Of a DNA stretch of 64,000 nt, positions 26,506-35,324 are shown in pieces. The notes below the pieces were generated by a model, which did no database searches, was not told the origin of the DNA, and saw only the letters and a list, made by a program, of their open reading frames with translations. Each line of letters opens with the position of its first letter. Within the stretch, counting starts at the first letter, position 1. The translations under genes and the position numbers were made by a program. Source of the DNA: Gilvibacter sediminis. GTDB lineage: Bacteria; Bacteroidota; Bacteroidia; Flavobacteriales; Flavobacteriaceae. The DNA is taken from assembly GCF_028561565.1 (NCBI RefSeq), contig NZ_JAQQTE010000019.1:318190-382189 (forward strand), in the 5' to 3' direction.

Positions 26506-28566
26506 TTATGCGATGAAGTCAACGGTGATCTGTGTGCCTTTGCCCTCTTCACTCTGAATGCGAAGGTTGCCTTCAATTTGTTTTACACGAGATTTGATAT
26601 TCTTAAGACCTATTCCGCGCTTGACCTTACTGGTATTCATTCCAATACCGTCGTCCTCAATGGTTAAACGCACGCCATTGACCAATTGGGCAAATCGCAC
26701 GGAGATCTCATCTGCCTTAGCGTGTTTCATGATATTCTGAAGCGCCTCTTGAATGATTCGGTACAAGTGTACCTTTTTGTCGTTAGACATTTTTTCCCAT
26801 TCAATCATATGATCACTGTTGAGCTCAAACTCAATGTTATGGATGGTACACTGATCACGCAGCAGTTTCTCAATAGCATCTACATAGATCACCTCGCTGT
26901 TAAAGGCACTGGCGTTCAACTCGTGAGAAATGGATCGGATCTCACTCTCTATATTTTTGATCTCTTGAATATAAGACTGTCTAATGCCGACAGATTTATC
27001 ATCCACTTTTGCATTCAAGCTGTCCAGGCTCAATCGGGCCCCAAAAAGCTTACTCAAAATACCGTCGTGCAGCTCTTCTGAGATCCGCTGCTTTTCTATC
27101 TGCTTACCTTCTTCCAACTTCACCTTCTGGGAAAGCATCAAACTGTAAATCTCTTCATTAGCCTTTTGTTGATCCGCCTGATAGTGTAACTCCTTTCGAT
27201 TCGCACGGCGTTGGATGAAGATATAACCCAAAAGAGCAAAAGCGATCATACTCAACAGTACCAGCTGCAACTGCTTATTGGTTTGGATCACGCGATTGCG
27301 CTCATCCTCCAATACATCAGTTTGAAAGCGCAAGCGCGCAAAACGATCTTGGAAGGAACGCTCAGCTTTCTGCAAACTGTCATTGATTGCAATAAAGCGA
27401 TTGTTGTAATTCAAGGCGATCGCTGGCTCAGAATTCTTAGCCAACAACTGCAGAGACTCCTGCTCTCCACGTTGATAACCGATCTCTTGGGCAAGCGCCA
27501 ATGCATCTTTCGCATAGGTATGGCTCTTGGATATAGAATCGATCATGAGATAATATTCAGAAAGTCTTAAATAACTCTGCACCTTTCCAGACTTGTCAGA
27601 AATACTATCCCGAAGTCTAAATGGAATCATGAAAGCTTCTGGATATCCCTGCTCTTTGCCGCCCAATAATTGCGCGTAAGCTTTGTTGTCTAGCAGTTTT
27701 GCATAGGTGATTGGACGCTGGAAAAACAGACTGTCATTATCCAAGCCCTCATTAAAGGTCTCAATAGCCTTTTCATATTGTCCCATATTGGTGTAGACAA
27801 TGCCCAGGTTATTAAACGAGCTCGCTTCCAAGGCGGGATTTCCAATCTGTTGTCTGTATTCTAAGGCTTGGTTGTGATACTCAATAGCTAAATCATACTT
27901 TTCAGTATCCTTAGCAATGATGCCCAGGTTGTTATAGGCTGATGCGATCCGGCGCTGCTCTCCTTCTACGCCCTCAAGGAATTCTAAGGCTCTTACGGTG
28001 CTTTGTTCGCTGCCGATATAATCCTTCTGATTCTTTTGAAGTATAGCTAAGTTAAGCACGGAACGACCCGCATTTATAAAATCTCCTGAAAGTCTGTAGA
28101 AGCGTTCGGCGTAGTAGAATTTATTTGCTGCACTGTCAATTTGATCCTTGCGCAAGTAATACAAGCCCAAATACCAATGCGCCTTGGCAATTCCTAGGGT
28201 ATCACTACCCGCCACGGCAATATCCTGCAAGTGCTCTGCAGACATTCGGGCCAATTCATCATTGCGGTAACGCAAACTGTTGCGCGCCACAGAATCCAGA
28301 ACCAGTTTCTTGACGGAATCATTTTGAATCAATCCGTGCAGCCTAAAAGCACGCAGTAATTGAGATTTAAGAACGGTACGGGGTTGATCACCAACGGCGA
28401 CCTCGTCAATGATGGCCAATACAGAATCCTGAACTGTACTCGGGACTTCTGCACCAGAGGGTCCCTCGTGTTTACAAGAAATTATAAAATAGCAAACCAT
28501 ACCCATCAAGCTGATGAGTATGGCTTTTTTCTTTATATCGAATAAATAGAAAGTACGCGGCCTCAT
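26506..28566 (-). CDS. TPR-containing sensor histidine kinase (HisKA_3 type)
   Basis: A 686-residue kinase. The start is the ATG at 28566; a TTG four codons earlier is weaker. The N-terminal hydrophobic segment ends in FIISCKHEG, so it may be a lipoprotein signal. Residues about 120-400 hold TPR repeats (YNNLGIIAKDTEKYDLAIEYHNQALEY and similar). A membrane helix is near 433-452. His500 in RISEELHDGILSKLF is the phospho-acceptor, and the HATPase has NIMKHA and IEDDGIGM. It probably phosphorylates the NarL-type regulator at 24829. TPRs in the periplasm suggest protein sensing. Confidence 0.9.
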   Translation of the reverse strand: MRPRTFYLFDIKKKAILISLMGMVCYFIISCKHEGPSGAEVPSTVQDSVLAIIDEVAVGDQPRTVLKSQLLRAFRLHGLIQNDSVKKLVLDSVARNSLRYRNDELARMSAEHLQDIAVAGSDTLGIAKAHWYLGLYYLRKDQIDSAANKFYYAERFYRLSGDFINAGRSVLNLAILQKNQKDYIGSEQSTVRALEFLEGVEGEQRRIASAYNNLGIIAKDTEKYDLAIEYHNQALEYRQQIGNPALEASSFNNLGIVYTNMGQYEKAIETFNEGLDNDSLFFQRPITYAKLLDNKAYAQLLGGKEQGYPEAFMIPFRLRDSISDKSGKVQSYLRLSEYYLMIDSISKSHTYAKDALALAQEIGYQRGEQESLQLLAKNSEPAIALNYNNRFIAINDSLQKAERSFQDRFARLRFQTDVLEDERNRVIQTNKQLQLVLLSMIAFALLGYIFIQRRANRKELHYQADQQKANEEIYSLMLSQKVKLEEGKQIEKQRISEELHDGILSKLFGARLSLDSLNAKVDDKSVGIRQSYIQEIKNIESEIRSISHELNASAFNSEVIYVDAIEKLLRDQCTIHNIEFELNSDHMIEWEKMSNDKKVHLYRIIQEALQNIMKHAKADEISVRFAQLVNGVRLTIEDDGIGMNTSKVKRGIGLKNIKSRVKQIEGNLRIQSEEGKGTQITVDFIA

Positions 28567-28704
28567 TTCAAGACCCAATATAACCGATTATGCCTTTGGA
28601 TTCAAACCAAAAAACACAAATCTGTTGTTTCTGAGGTCCAGAAAATAGAAGTTAGCTGCAAAGCCACTGACCGCTGCAGGTTAAACCGCAATTTCCCAGT
28701 AGAA

Positions 28705-29106
28705 TTATCCGCGGCTGTCTACGTCTACGTAGTCGTCGTCGTCATCAGTTTGAGCTGATCTTCCGTCCACATCTACGTAATCGTCGTCATCGTCTGTTTT
28801 TGTTTGCTTTCCGTCAACGTCAACATAATCGTCGTCGTCATCGGTTTGGGCTGACTTCCCGTCTACATCTACGTAGTCGTCATCGTCATCCGTTTGAGCG
28901 CTCTTTCCATCTACATCTACGTAATCATCGTCATCGTCGGTGGCGCGTTGATTCGTATCGCTATCGGTAAAATCTTCTGTAGCTTCTAGCTCAGATAGAC
29001 TTACACTAAAATTAGCTTCCAGAGCTTCTTCAACAGGTTCTGCTTCACAAGCAAAAAATAAGAAGCCCAAGGCGCAAATGGGGAACAATAGTTTTAAGCG
29101 ATTCAT
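28705..29106 (-). CDS. Acidic tandem-repeat lipoprotein
   Basis: A 133-residue lipoprotein with lipobox FFAC at Cys20. From residue 56 to the C-terminus it is built of five 16-residue repeats of the form T-D5-Y-V-D-V-D-G-(K/R)-x-x-(Q/K); the last is partial. The repeats carry up to seven Asp each, so calcium or other cation binding is plausible, though no recognised calcium-binding family is seen. DNA copies differ by synonymous changes in Asp and Val codons, so the repeat is selected at protein level. Function unknown. Confidence 0.85.
   Translation of the reverse strand: MNRLKLLFPICALGFLFFACEAEPVEEALEANFSVSLSELEATEDFTDSDTNQRATDDDDDYVDVDGKSAQTDDDDDYVDVDGKSAQTDDDDDYVDVDGKQTKTDDDDDYVDVDGRSAQTDDDDDYVDVDSRG
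28708..28941 (-). repeat. 48-bp coding tandem repeat, about five copies
   Basis: Four full and one partial 48-bp unit encode the T-D5-YVDVDG repeat at the 3' end of the acidic lipoprotein gene. Copy differences are mostly at third codon positions. Confidence 0.9.
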
Positions 29107-29550
29107 CTTAAGTTAGGTTTTTAGTTAAACGTTGTTACTAATCATTATTATAAATTGGCCGTAATCTTTTCTTGAATAAAGATCGCAGCCCCAAAAATCT
29201 TTATGAGACACCCACTAATAGATGCCAAAAAAAGTACTGATCCTCAGTCTTTTACATAAAGACTAGGACAGTTCTTTGTATTAAAATGTCAAGTGTGAGG
29301 TTGGTAGTTCTTCAGAAACTTCGTACAGCTTCTGATAAATAAAACGACGCCTACTTATGCGTAGTTTCCTACAAAGGTAAGCAAATTTTTAACTATTGTG
29401 CGAATTTTATTACGGTTTTTCAGTAATTCTTAGAAATCGGCACCCAACTATAGGAGATCACATTGTCAAATAATGGTGGTAAATTAGAGGTATGAATTGG
29501 GCCTTGCAATTTGGACAGCTCACTATTTATAAATTCCACCCTATAATCAA
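29107..29550. other. Non-coding region of 444 bases
   Basis: No plausible gene is seen. On the minus strand, an exact -7 box (TATATTTG-type, read TACCTTTG) lies at 29372-29379, 266 bases before the acidic lipoprotein ATG. Between them a 7-bp hairpin occurs at 29246-29264 (AGTCTTT-TACAT-AAAGACT), and a shorter inverted repeat TCAGAA/TTCTGA near 29312-29335. This could be a long 5' leader or a small RNA. The right 90 bases should carry the promoter of the VOC gene. Confidence 0.5.
29372..29379 (-). promoter_or_regulatory. Promoter -7 box, minus strand, upstream of acidic lipoprotein
   Basis: CAAAGGTA on the plus strand reads TACCTTTG on the minus strand, an exact TAnnTTTG match. It lies 266 bases from the start codon, which would give a long leader. 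Confidence 0.45.
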
Positions 29551-29928
29551 ATGAATCTCAATCAAGTAACGGTACCCACCAATAATATGGATGCTAGTGT
29601 TGCGTTTTACAAGCTGCTCGGACTGAATCTTATCGTTGACGCTGCACCACGCTATGTGCGCTTTGAATGCCCTGACGGAGATAGTACTTTTTCCATACAC
29701 CAAATTGATGAAATGGGAGCAGGAGAAGCTCCTGTGGTGTATTTTGAAACCCAATCACTAAACGCAGAGGTGGACCGACTACAACAATCGGGAATTATTT
29801 TTGACCTCCTGCCTACAGATCAAAGTTGGGGATGGCGTGAAGCCCGGCTAACAGATCCTGCCGGGAATAAGATCATCCTTTTTTGGGGTGGCGAACATAG
29901 AAAGAATCCGCCCTGGCGTGTAAAATAA
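29551..29928 (+). CDS. VOC-family (glyoxalase/dioxygenase fold) protein
   Basis: A 125-residue protein of two babbabbb VOC modules. NQVTVPTNNMDASVAFYKLLGLN opens it, and DPAGNKIILFWGGE near the C-terminus supplies the usual metal-ligand strand. Candidate metal residues are His in FSIHQID and Glu in VYFETQ. Members range over glyoxalase I, dioxygenases and resistance proteins, so no reaction is given. It is a single gene ended by a bidirectional hairpin. Confidence 0.85.
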   Translation: MNLNQVTVPTNNMDASVAFYKLLGLNLIVDAAPRYVRFECPDGDSTFSIHQIDEMGAGEAPVVYFETQSLNAEVDRLQQSGIIFDLLPTDQSWGWREARLTDPAGNKIILFWGGEHRKNPPWRVK

Positions 29929-29929
29929 T

Positions 29930-29952
29930 AAAGCAGCCCCAAGGGCTGCTTT
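29930..29952. terminator. Bidirectional terminator
   Basis: AAAGCAGCCC, loop CAA, GGGCTGCTTT, directly after the VOC stop and facing the convergent outer-membrane protein gene. Confidence 0.85.
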
Positions 29953-29968
29953 ATACTCCTTCAATACC

Positions 29969-30628
29969 CTAGTTCCAGAGATAGGTAACTCCAAAGTTGA
30001 TACTTTCAGGATTGATGCGGAAGGAAAAATTATTCGAAACATCTTCCCTGCCATCAGACTCCGTAGTTTTTCTTCGTGAGTAATTGAGCGCTCCCAAGTT
30101 AGCTTGCACGAGAAATTTCGGTGATAGGCGGTAAACAAAACCTGGCGTAAGACCAGCTCCAAAAATAGCCACATCTTGATTCCTGGTACTCACTTCAGGG
30201 TTCGCAGATCTACTTTCTTGATCTGAGATCTGATAATTTAGGCCTCCCCGAACCGTAAAAGCGAATTTAGCACCCAAAGCCAAATACCTTTTCACAAAGG
30301 CCTCAACACCATAAGTATTGATCACGGATTCGTTCCCACTTTCCGTATTAAAAATCGCCTTGTCTTTGCGGTATTGGTAGTCCAATCCTAAGCCCGCCAC
30401 CCAATTGTCGTCAAAAGCGTAGCCAATATTGGGACTTACAAACAGAAAGAAGCTGTCAAAGTCACGCTGGTCACTGTTGGGCTCTGTAGCTTCTGCATTG
30501 CTCCAAAAAAGCCCTAGGTTACCACCCAGTTCCCAAGTGCCTTGACTTATGGTAAAACGATCGTCCTGATTTTGCGCATAAGCAGTAGTAGCCAGCACTA
30601 GAGCTAGCAACAAAGTAGTTTTCTTCAT
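29969..30628 (-). CDS. Small outer-membrane beta-barrel protein
   Basis: A 219-residue protein. The ATG at 30628 is preferred to the TTG two codons before. A signal peptide ends near AYAQ. The mature part has eight or so amphipathic strands with alternating aromatic residues (WELGGNLGLFW, NWVAGLGLDYQY, FAFTVRGGLNYQI) and ends INFGVTYLWN with a terminal aromatic-Asn pair, as in OmpX/PF13568-like barrels. Role unknown; single-gene transcript. Confidence 0.85.
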   Translation of the reverse strand: MKKTTLLLALVLATTAYAQNQDDRFTISQGTWELGGNLGLFWSNAEATEPNSDQRDFDSFFLFVSPNIGYAFDDNWVAGLGLDYQYRKDKAIFNTESGNESVINTYGVEAFVKRYLALGAKFAFTVRGGLNYQISDQESRSANPEVSTRNQDVAIFGAGLTPGFVYRLSPKFLVQANLGALNYSRRKTTESDGREDVSNNFSFRINPESINFGVTYLWN

Positions 30629-30804
30629 AATCAATGATTTTAGTTAATATGCCAGAGCAAGCTCCAAAGGTCATGCCAGAGAGGAATGACCCTATGAAGA
30701 TTAACAAATCATTGGATTGCTCTTATGTTAATTTATGGAGAGGAACCTTGGGGGTGTGGTTTTTAAGACGCGGGAGTTTCACCTAATATTAGTAGATTTA
30801 AAGA

Positions 30805-31839
30805 ATGAGACTTCTTCGAACAATTCTGCTTATCACAAGCCTTTTTAGCTTTTCTAATACTTCAGCCCAAAAAGATAAAGATCAAGTTAAGCTCATGGAC
30901 ATGGGTCAATCCTATGACCTGATCGGAGAATTGGGACATCCCCTGGGAACAACTTTAACCGTTGAAGGGGTTATTATCGATGGCCCTTTTAAAGGTTATG
31001 AAGGTGGTCCGAATCTGCTTGTACAAAAGATCAATGATACCGTAATTCAAAAAATTATTCGAATACCCTTAAAACCCTATTGGCCCAACTGGGAAAAATT
31101 TAGTGAGGAGAATGAGCCAAATATCAAGAAAGGGGAAACCTGGAGTTTGAGGGTGTATGAAACAGGATCTTTTGAAGGAGTACCCTGGCCTGCTTACCGC
31201 GAAGCAAACATTAGTTATTCAACCTCAGGCTATTATTTCAGAAACGAGCTTATTGTATTATCTGGTATAAAACTTCAAGCGTTTGAGTATAACCCTAAAG
31301 ACTTCATCGGAAAGAAAGCATTAATCTCAGGTATTTCAGAAAAACAAAAGGGGAAAGCATATATAGCTGGAAGCAATTGGCGTATTGAAATTGGCAGTTC
31401 CGGATCTTATGACAAAGGCTTCTTTGGAAAAGAAGTTGAGATTTTTGGCACTATTAGCACGACGGATGATCCTCAAATATACCGTGTAGAAAATGCTGAA
31501 CCGCGACTCATCCGTTTAGAAGATCAACTCGGCAAAAAAGTGAGTTTAAGAGGAGTAATATATGACGGAGGACCAAATCCATTTAGCTATCGCGGCCATT
31601 GGCTTTATATTGAAAAATTGCGAGAGTTGTCCAACTGGAGTTGGACGCTACACGGAAAGTATGTAAAAATGGAAGGGATATTAGAGAAAATCACTATTCC
31701 TTCAGAAAATCATCCAGGAGAAGAAACTTCAGAAACCTATTTTACTATCAAGGAATTAAAAATGACTCCACTTGCCTCAGATGAAGGATTGCTTCTACCA
31801 GAAGTAATTGATCAGCTGCTTGATTACGTTCATATTTGA
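30805..31839 (+). CDS. Secreted protein of unknown function with repeated beta units
   Basis: I do not recognise this 344-residue protein. A signal peptide ends near TSAQ. The mature part seems to hold three related beta-rich units: LGTTLTVEGVIIDGP near 50, IGKKALISGISEKQKGKAY near 165, and LGKKVSLRGVIYDGGP near 245. Each starts with G-(T/K)-x-x-x-(V/I)-x-G, as OB-like strands often do. No Cys, no catalytic motif and no metal site stand out. It has no operon partner and lies beside the non-coding tRNA region, so it may be a recent or lineage-specific gene. Confidence 0.75.
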   Translation: MRLLRTILLITSLFSFSNTSAQKDKDQVKLMDMGQSYDLIGELGHPLGTTLTVEGVIIDGPFKGYEGGPNLLVQKINDTVIQKIIRIPLKPYWPNWEKFSEENEPNIKKGETWSLRVYETGSFEGVPWPAYREANISYSTSGYYFRNELIVLSGIKLQAFEYNPKDFIGKKALISGISEKQKGKAYIAGSNWRIEIGSSGSYDKGFFGKEVEIFGTISTTDDPQIYRVENAEPRLIRLEDQLGKKVSLRGVIYDGGPNPFSYRGHWLYIEKLRELSNWSWTLHGKYVKMEGILEKITIPSENHPGEETSETYFTIKELKMTPLASDEGLLLPEVIDQLLDYVHI

Positions 31840-32205
31840 TAGGTTTTGGTGGCGCCTGTACCTTCGCTGAAGCTTTGGTGCACCGCGCGCCCGCTACTAC
31901 AACTTTTCGATGCTGACATCGTGTGATTTGCGATGTGTTATTTTTTCTAGATGTCATTTTGGGCGCCTGCCTACGGCACCGCGCTTTCGCTACTCGCTTT
32001 TGCTCCGCAAAGAGCTCAAACATACGCTCAAATGCGAAGCATTCATGACTACCTATACTTAAAATATTAAAGAAGGAATAATCGCTGGCGCGGGGTGAGG
32101 GGCAGGAATTACTTCTATGAGATAAAAAGAATAACCTAGAACTTTTTTTCCAAGGCGGGAATTACTCGCTTCGCTCGTGAGTCCCGCCCAGTCGAGATGT
32201 AAATG

Positions 32206-32238
32206 AAAACCCCTGTGCAAAAGCACAGTGGGTTTTTT
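32206..32238. terminator. Bidirectional terminator-like hairpin
   Basis: AAAACCC-C-TGTGC, loop AAAA, GCACA-G-TGGGTTTTTT. The A and T tracts allow use on either strand. Confidence 0.7.
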
Positions 32239-32246
32239 GTTTTTCC

Positions 32247-32273
32247 CACGCGCTCAAGCGAGCTTGGCGCGTG
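32247..32273. repeat. GC-rich inverted repeat
   Basis: CACGCGC at 32247-32253 pairs with GCGCGTG at 32267-32273, and the inner TCAAGC/GCTTG arms extend the stem to about 12 bp. Confidence 0.6.
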
Positions 32274-32283
32274 CTTAAAACAA

Positions 32284-32313
32284 AAAACCCCGACTCATTC
32301 GAGTCGGGGTTTT
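32284..32313 (-). terminator. Terminator of the tRNA-Gly/tRNA-Leu transcript
   Basis: AAAACCCCGACTC, loop ATTC, GAGTCGGGGTTTT. On the minus strand it is followed by a T-rich tract and lies 11 bases after the tRNA-Leu gene. Confidence 0.88.
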
Positions 32314-32323
32314 CGCTTATTAG

Positions 32324-32409
32324 TACAGAAGGCGGGACTTGAACCCGCACGGGCATTACTGCCCATTGGATTTTAAGTCCAACGTGTCTACCAATTCCAC
32401 CACTTCTGC
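32324..32409 (-). tRNA. tRNA-Leu (anticodon TAA)
   Basis: An 86-base tRNA on the minus strand. The acceptor is GCAGAAG/CTTCTGT (first pair G-T) with discriminator A. The anticodon loop CTTAAAA in stem TTGGA/TCCAA gives anticodon TAA. A long variable arm (TGGGCAGTAATGCCCG) is present, as required for tRNA-Leu. The T arm is GCGGGTTCAAGTCCCGC. No CCA is encoded. It lies 31 bases downstream of tRNA-Gly. Confidence 0.96.
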
Positions 32410-32440
32410 AACTTGGACTTAATGACAATAATGTCATTAG

Positions 32441-32513
32441 AGCGAAAAACGGGATTCGAACCCGCGACCTCCACCTTGGCAAGGTGGCGCTCTACCAACT
32501 GAGCTATTTTCGC
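32441..32513 (-). tRNA. tRNA-Gly (anticodon GCC)
   Basis: A 73-base tRNA on the minus strand. The acceptor is GCGAAAA/TTTTCGC with discriminator T. The D arm is AGCTCAGTTGGTAGAGC. The anticodon arm CCACC-TTGCCAA-GGTGG gives anticodon GCC, and the T arm is GCGGGTTCGAATCCCGT. It should be cotranscribed with the following tRNA-Leu. Confidence 0.96.
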
Positions 32514-32605
32514 GTGTTTAAAGAACGTGCTCTTTGTTGTAAGAGCGGAGGCAAATTTAAAACTTTTATGAGAATACTAAAGTATTTTTTTAAAAGAAAT
32601 TCGAG

Positions 32606-35221
32606 CTATTTCTTGAGGCGTTCTGCGCGGTTGCGGCTCAATAAGCGTTTGATCTCGTTGAGTTTCATCAATGCCTCTACTGGAGTCAATGTATCTATGT
32701 CCAACTCTAAAATCTCGTCGCGAATTTCCTCCAACAAAGGATCGTCCAAACGAATGAAACTGAGCTGCAGCTCCTCTTCTGCTACTTGACTCATCTTATC
32801 GTTCAGCTGCTCAGAGGAATGCGAGTTTTCCAGGCGTTTAAGGATTTTGTTAGATCTGCGGATCACTGTATCCGGCATCCCTGCCATCTTGGCTACATGA
32901 ATACCAAAACTGTGGTGTGAACCTCCTGGAACCAACTTGCGCAAGAACAATACATTGTCTGAGGTCTCCTTTACCGAGACGTTGTAGTTCTTGATACGCT
33001 CAAAGCGCTCGGTCATTTCATTGAGTTCGTGATAGTGGGTCGCGAACAAGGTTTTAGGACGCGCTGGATGCTCGTGCAAATACTCACTAATGGCCCAAGC
33101 AATGGAAATTCCGTCATAAGTGCTGGTACCGCGACCGATCTCATCCAACAGCACTAAGGAACGCTCAGAGATATTATTCAAAATACTCGCCGTCTCGTTC
33201 ATTTCCACCATAAAGGTAGATTCCCCCATGGAAATATTATCGCTCGCCCCTACTCGGGTAAAGATCTTATCTACCACCCCAAGATCTGCGCTGGCCGCTG
33301 GGACAAAACTCCCCATTTGCGCCAAAAGTGAGATTAGCGCAGTCTGACGTAAAATAGCAGACTTACCACTCATATTGGGTCCGGTGATCATGATGAGCTG
33401 CTGTTGCTCTCGATCCAAAAACACATCATTGGCCACATAAGGCGTGTCTGGCGGCAATTGTTTTTCAATGACCGGATGGCGACCATCTTTGATGTTGATC
33501 TCAAAGCCATCGTTCATTTGCGGACGGTTGTATCTGGCAGTGATGGCCAAATGTGCAAAACTGCACAAACAATCTACAGCCGCAACCGCTTGCGCGTTGG
33601 CTTGTAGTTTTCCAATAAACGGAAGAATAGCTTGCAGCAGCTCTTGATACAATTGTGATTCCAATACGGCTATCTGTGCCTCGGCACCTTGAATCTTTTG
33701 CTCGTATTCTTTGAGTTCTTCAGTAATATAGCGCTCAGAATTCACCAAGGTCTGCTTGCGGATCCAATGTTCTGGGACTTTATCCTTATGAGTATTTCTC
33801 ACCTCAATATAGTATCCAAAAACATTGTTGGACGCGATCTTTAAGGAAGTGATGCCGGTTTGTTCGGCTTCGCGTTCCACCATCTTATCCAGATAAGCAA
33901 TACCACCTCCAGCGATCTCTCTGAGCTCATCCAGTTCTGAATTGAATCCCGCTGCGATTACTTTTCCTTTGGACAACAATATCGGAGCCTCTTCATCTAA
34001 GGTCGCCTTAATTTGCTCACGCAGGGAATCACAGGGATCCAACTTGGCTAAAAGGTCTTTAAAGATTGTTCCTGAATCTGCTTCAACGCCTTGAATGAGT
34101 GGAATCAATCCTTCCAAGGAATTCTTAAGCTGCACTACTTCGCGCGGATTTACTTTCCCAGTAGCCACCTTGGAGGCCAATCGTTCTAAGTCACGAATGT
34201 ATCCGAGTTGTGCTCTAAGCCGTTCCAAAGCCTCAGGATTAGCCACCCAATGCGCCACTTGGTCGTGCCTGCGATTGATTGCATCCAAATCTTTTAAAGG
34301 CAAGGCTAGCCAACGTTGCATCAAACGGCCTCCCATAGGAGATTTCGTGTGATCTAGAATATCCAACAAGGTTACAGCTTCTGGACTGGAACGGTGATAT
34401 AACTCCAAATTGCGAATGGTGAATTGATCCATCCACAAGTACTTATCCGCAGCGATTCGCGCAATATTGGTAATGTGATCCAATCGCGAATGCTGAGTCT
34501 CTTGCAAATAGTGCATGATGGCTCCAGCAGCGATCTGCGCCTGACCCAAATGCTCCACGCCAAATCCTTTTAGATTGAGCGTGCCAAAATGCTGAGTAAG
34601 CTTCTCTTTGGTATACTCGTGCTGAAACACCCAATCTTCTAGATAGAAAACATTCAAAGCGGCAGAAAAATGCTCCTTAAACCAAGCGCGCTTTTGCTTG
34701 GAGAATAGCACCTCAGCCGGGCTGAAATTCTGCAAGAGTTTTTGAATGTAGATCAAACTGCCCTCGGCCACTAAAAATTCGCCCGTGGAGATATCCAAAA
34801 ATGCGACCCCTAATTCCTTTTTTGAAGGATAGATCGCGGCCAAAAAGTTATTCTTTTTAGCCTGAAGAATGTCATCATTAATAGCAACTCCAGGAGTCAC
34901 CAACTCGGTCACTCCGCGTTTTACAATGGTCTTGGTTTGCTTGGGGTCTTCCAACTGATCACAGATAGCCACGCGGCATCCTGCGGTCACTAATTTTGGC
35001 AAATAGGTATTCAGAGCGTGATGCGGAAAGCCAGCCAATTCCGTTTTGTCTCCCCCATTATTTCTGGCCGTTAAGGTGATGTTCAAAATCTTAGCTGCAC
35101 GGACGGCATCTTCTCCAAAGGTTTCGTAAAAATCGCCCACACGGAAAAGCAATAAGGCATCAGGGTGTTTAGCCTTGATGGCATTGTACTGCTTCATTAA
35201 AGGAGTGACTTTTGTGGCCAT
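32606..35221 (-). CDS. mutS: DNA mismatch repair ATPase
   Basis: An 871-residue MutS1. The start is the ATG of [16 protein letters not shown]; an ATG 12 codons earlier is less likely. The mismatch-reading Phe-x-Glu is in [11 protein letters not shown] near 31. The Walker A is [14 protein letters not shown] in the C-terminal ATPase, with [14 protein letters not shown] as Walker B and FATHYHEL after it. The C-terminal helices end in the dimerisation region. It recognises base mismatches and recruits MutL. It sits directly upstream of the tRNA genes on the same strand. Confidence 0.97.
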   Translation of the reverse strand: MATKVTPLMKQYNAIKAKHPDALLLFRVGDFYETFGEDAVRAAKILNITLTARNNGGDKTELAGFPHHALNTYLPKLVTAGCRVAICDQLEDPKQTKTIVKRGVTELVTPGVAINDDILQAKKNNFLAAIYPSKKELGVAFLDISTGEFLVAEGSLIYIQKLLQNFSPAEVLFSKQKRAWFKEHFSAALNVFYLEDWVFQHEYTKEKLTQHFGTLNLKGFGVEHLGQAQIAAGAIMHYLQETQHSRLDHITNIARIAADKYLWMDQFTIRNLELYHRSSPEAVTLLDILDHTKSPMGGRLMQRWLALPLKDLDAINRRHDQVAHWVANPEALERLRAQLGYIRDLERLASKVATGKVNPREVVQLKNSLEGLIPLIQGVEADSGTIFKDLLAKLDPCDSLREQIKATLDEEAPILLSKGKVIAAGFNSELDELREIAGGGIAYLDKMVEREAEQTGITSLKIASNNVFGYYIEVRNTHKDKVPEHWIRKQTLVNSERYITEELKEYEQKIQGAEAQIAVLESQLYQELLQAILPFIGKLQANAQAVAAVDCLCSFAHLAITARYNRPQMNDGFEINIKDGRHPVIEKQLPPDTPYVANDVFLDREQQQLIMITGPNMSGKSAILRQTALISLLAQMGSFVPAASADLGVVDKIFTRVGASDNISMGESTFMVEMNETASILNNISERSLVLLDEIGRGTSTYDGISIAWAISEYLHEHPARPKTLFATHYHELNEMTERFERIKNYNVSVKETSDNVLFLRKLVPGGSHHSFGIHVAKMAGMPDTVIRRSNKILKRLENSHSSEQLNDKMSQVAEEELQLSFIRLDDPLLEEIRDEILELDIDTLTPVEALMKLNEIKRLLSRNRAERLKK

Positions 35222-35309
35222 AAAACGAGTTGAAAAGCTAAAGTAGAAAAACTCCATTTTTTAAGGAAGATCAACCCCTTAGAGTTATTCCCTTTTATTA
35301 ACAATCTCC

Positions 35310-35317
35310 TACCTTTG
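35310..35317 (+). promoter_or_regulatory. Promoter -7 box for the SpoU gene
   Basis: TACCTTTG, an exact match that ends 7 bases before the ATG at 35325. The transcript would have a very short or no leader. Confidence 0.55.
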
Positions 35318-35324
35318 CAAACGC

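Larger units (their letters stand above)
31840..32323. other. Non-coding region with stacked hairpins
   Basis: No gene is supported. Bases 31840-32160 include GC-rich blocks (GGCGCCTG, GCGCGCCCGC, CTACTCGCTTTTGCTCC) unlike the neighbouring coding DNA. From 32155 a series of inverted repeats follows: GGCGGGA/TCCCGCC at 32155-32189, AAAACCCcTGTGC/GCACAgTGGGTTTT at 32206-32238, CACGCGC/GCGCGTG at 32247-32273, and the tRNA terminator at 32284-32313. ORFs across it are shadows of GC-skewed repeat DNA. Confidence 0.6.

Noticed and set aside
28708..28941. Regular 48-bp repeats that could suggest a CRISPR array
   Set aside because: There are no unique spacers; units abut directly, stay in frame, and encode the T-D5-YVDVDG protein repeat.
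32162..32482. Open frame on the minus strand across the tRNA genes
   Set aside because: It is a chance translation of two tRNA genes and hairpin DNA, with no start context or family signature.
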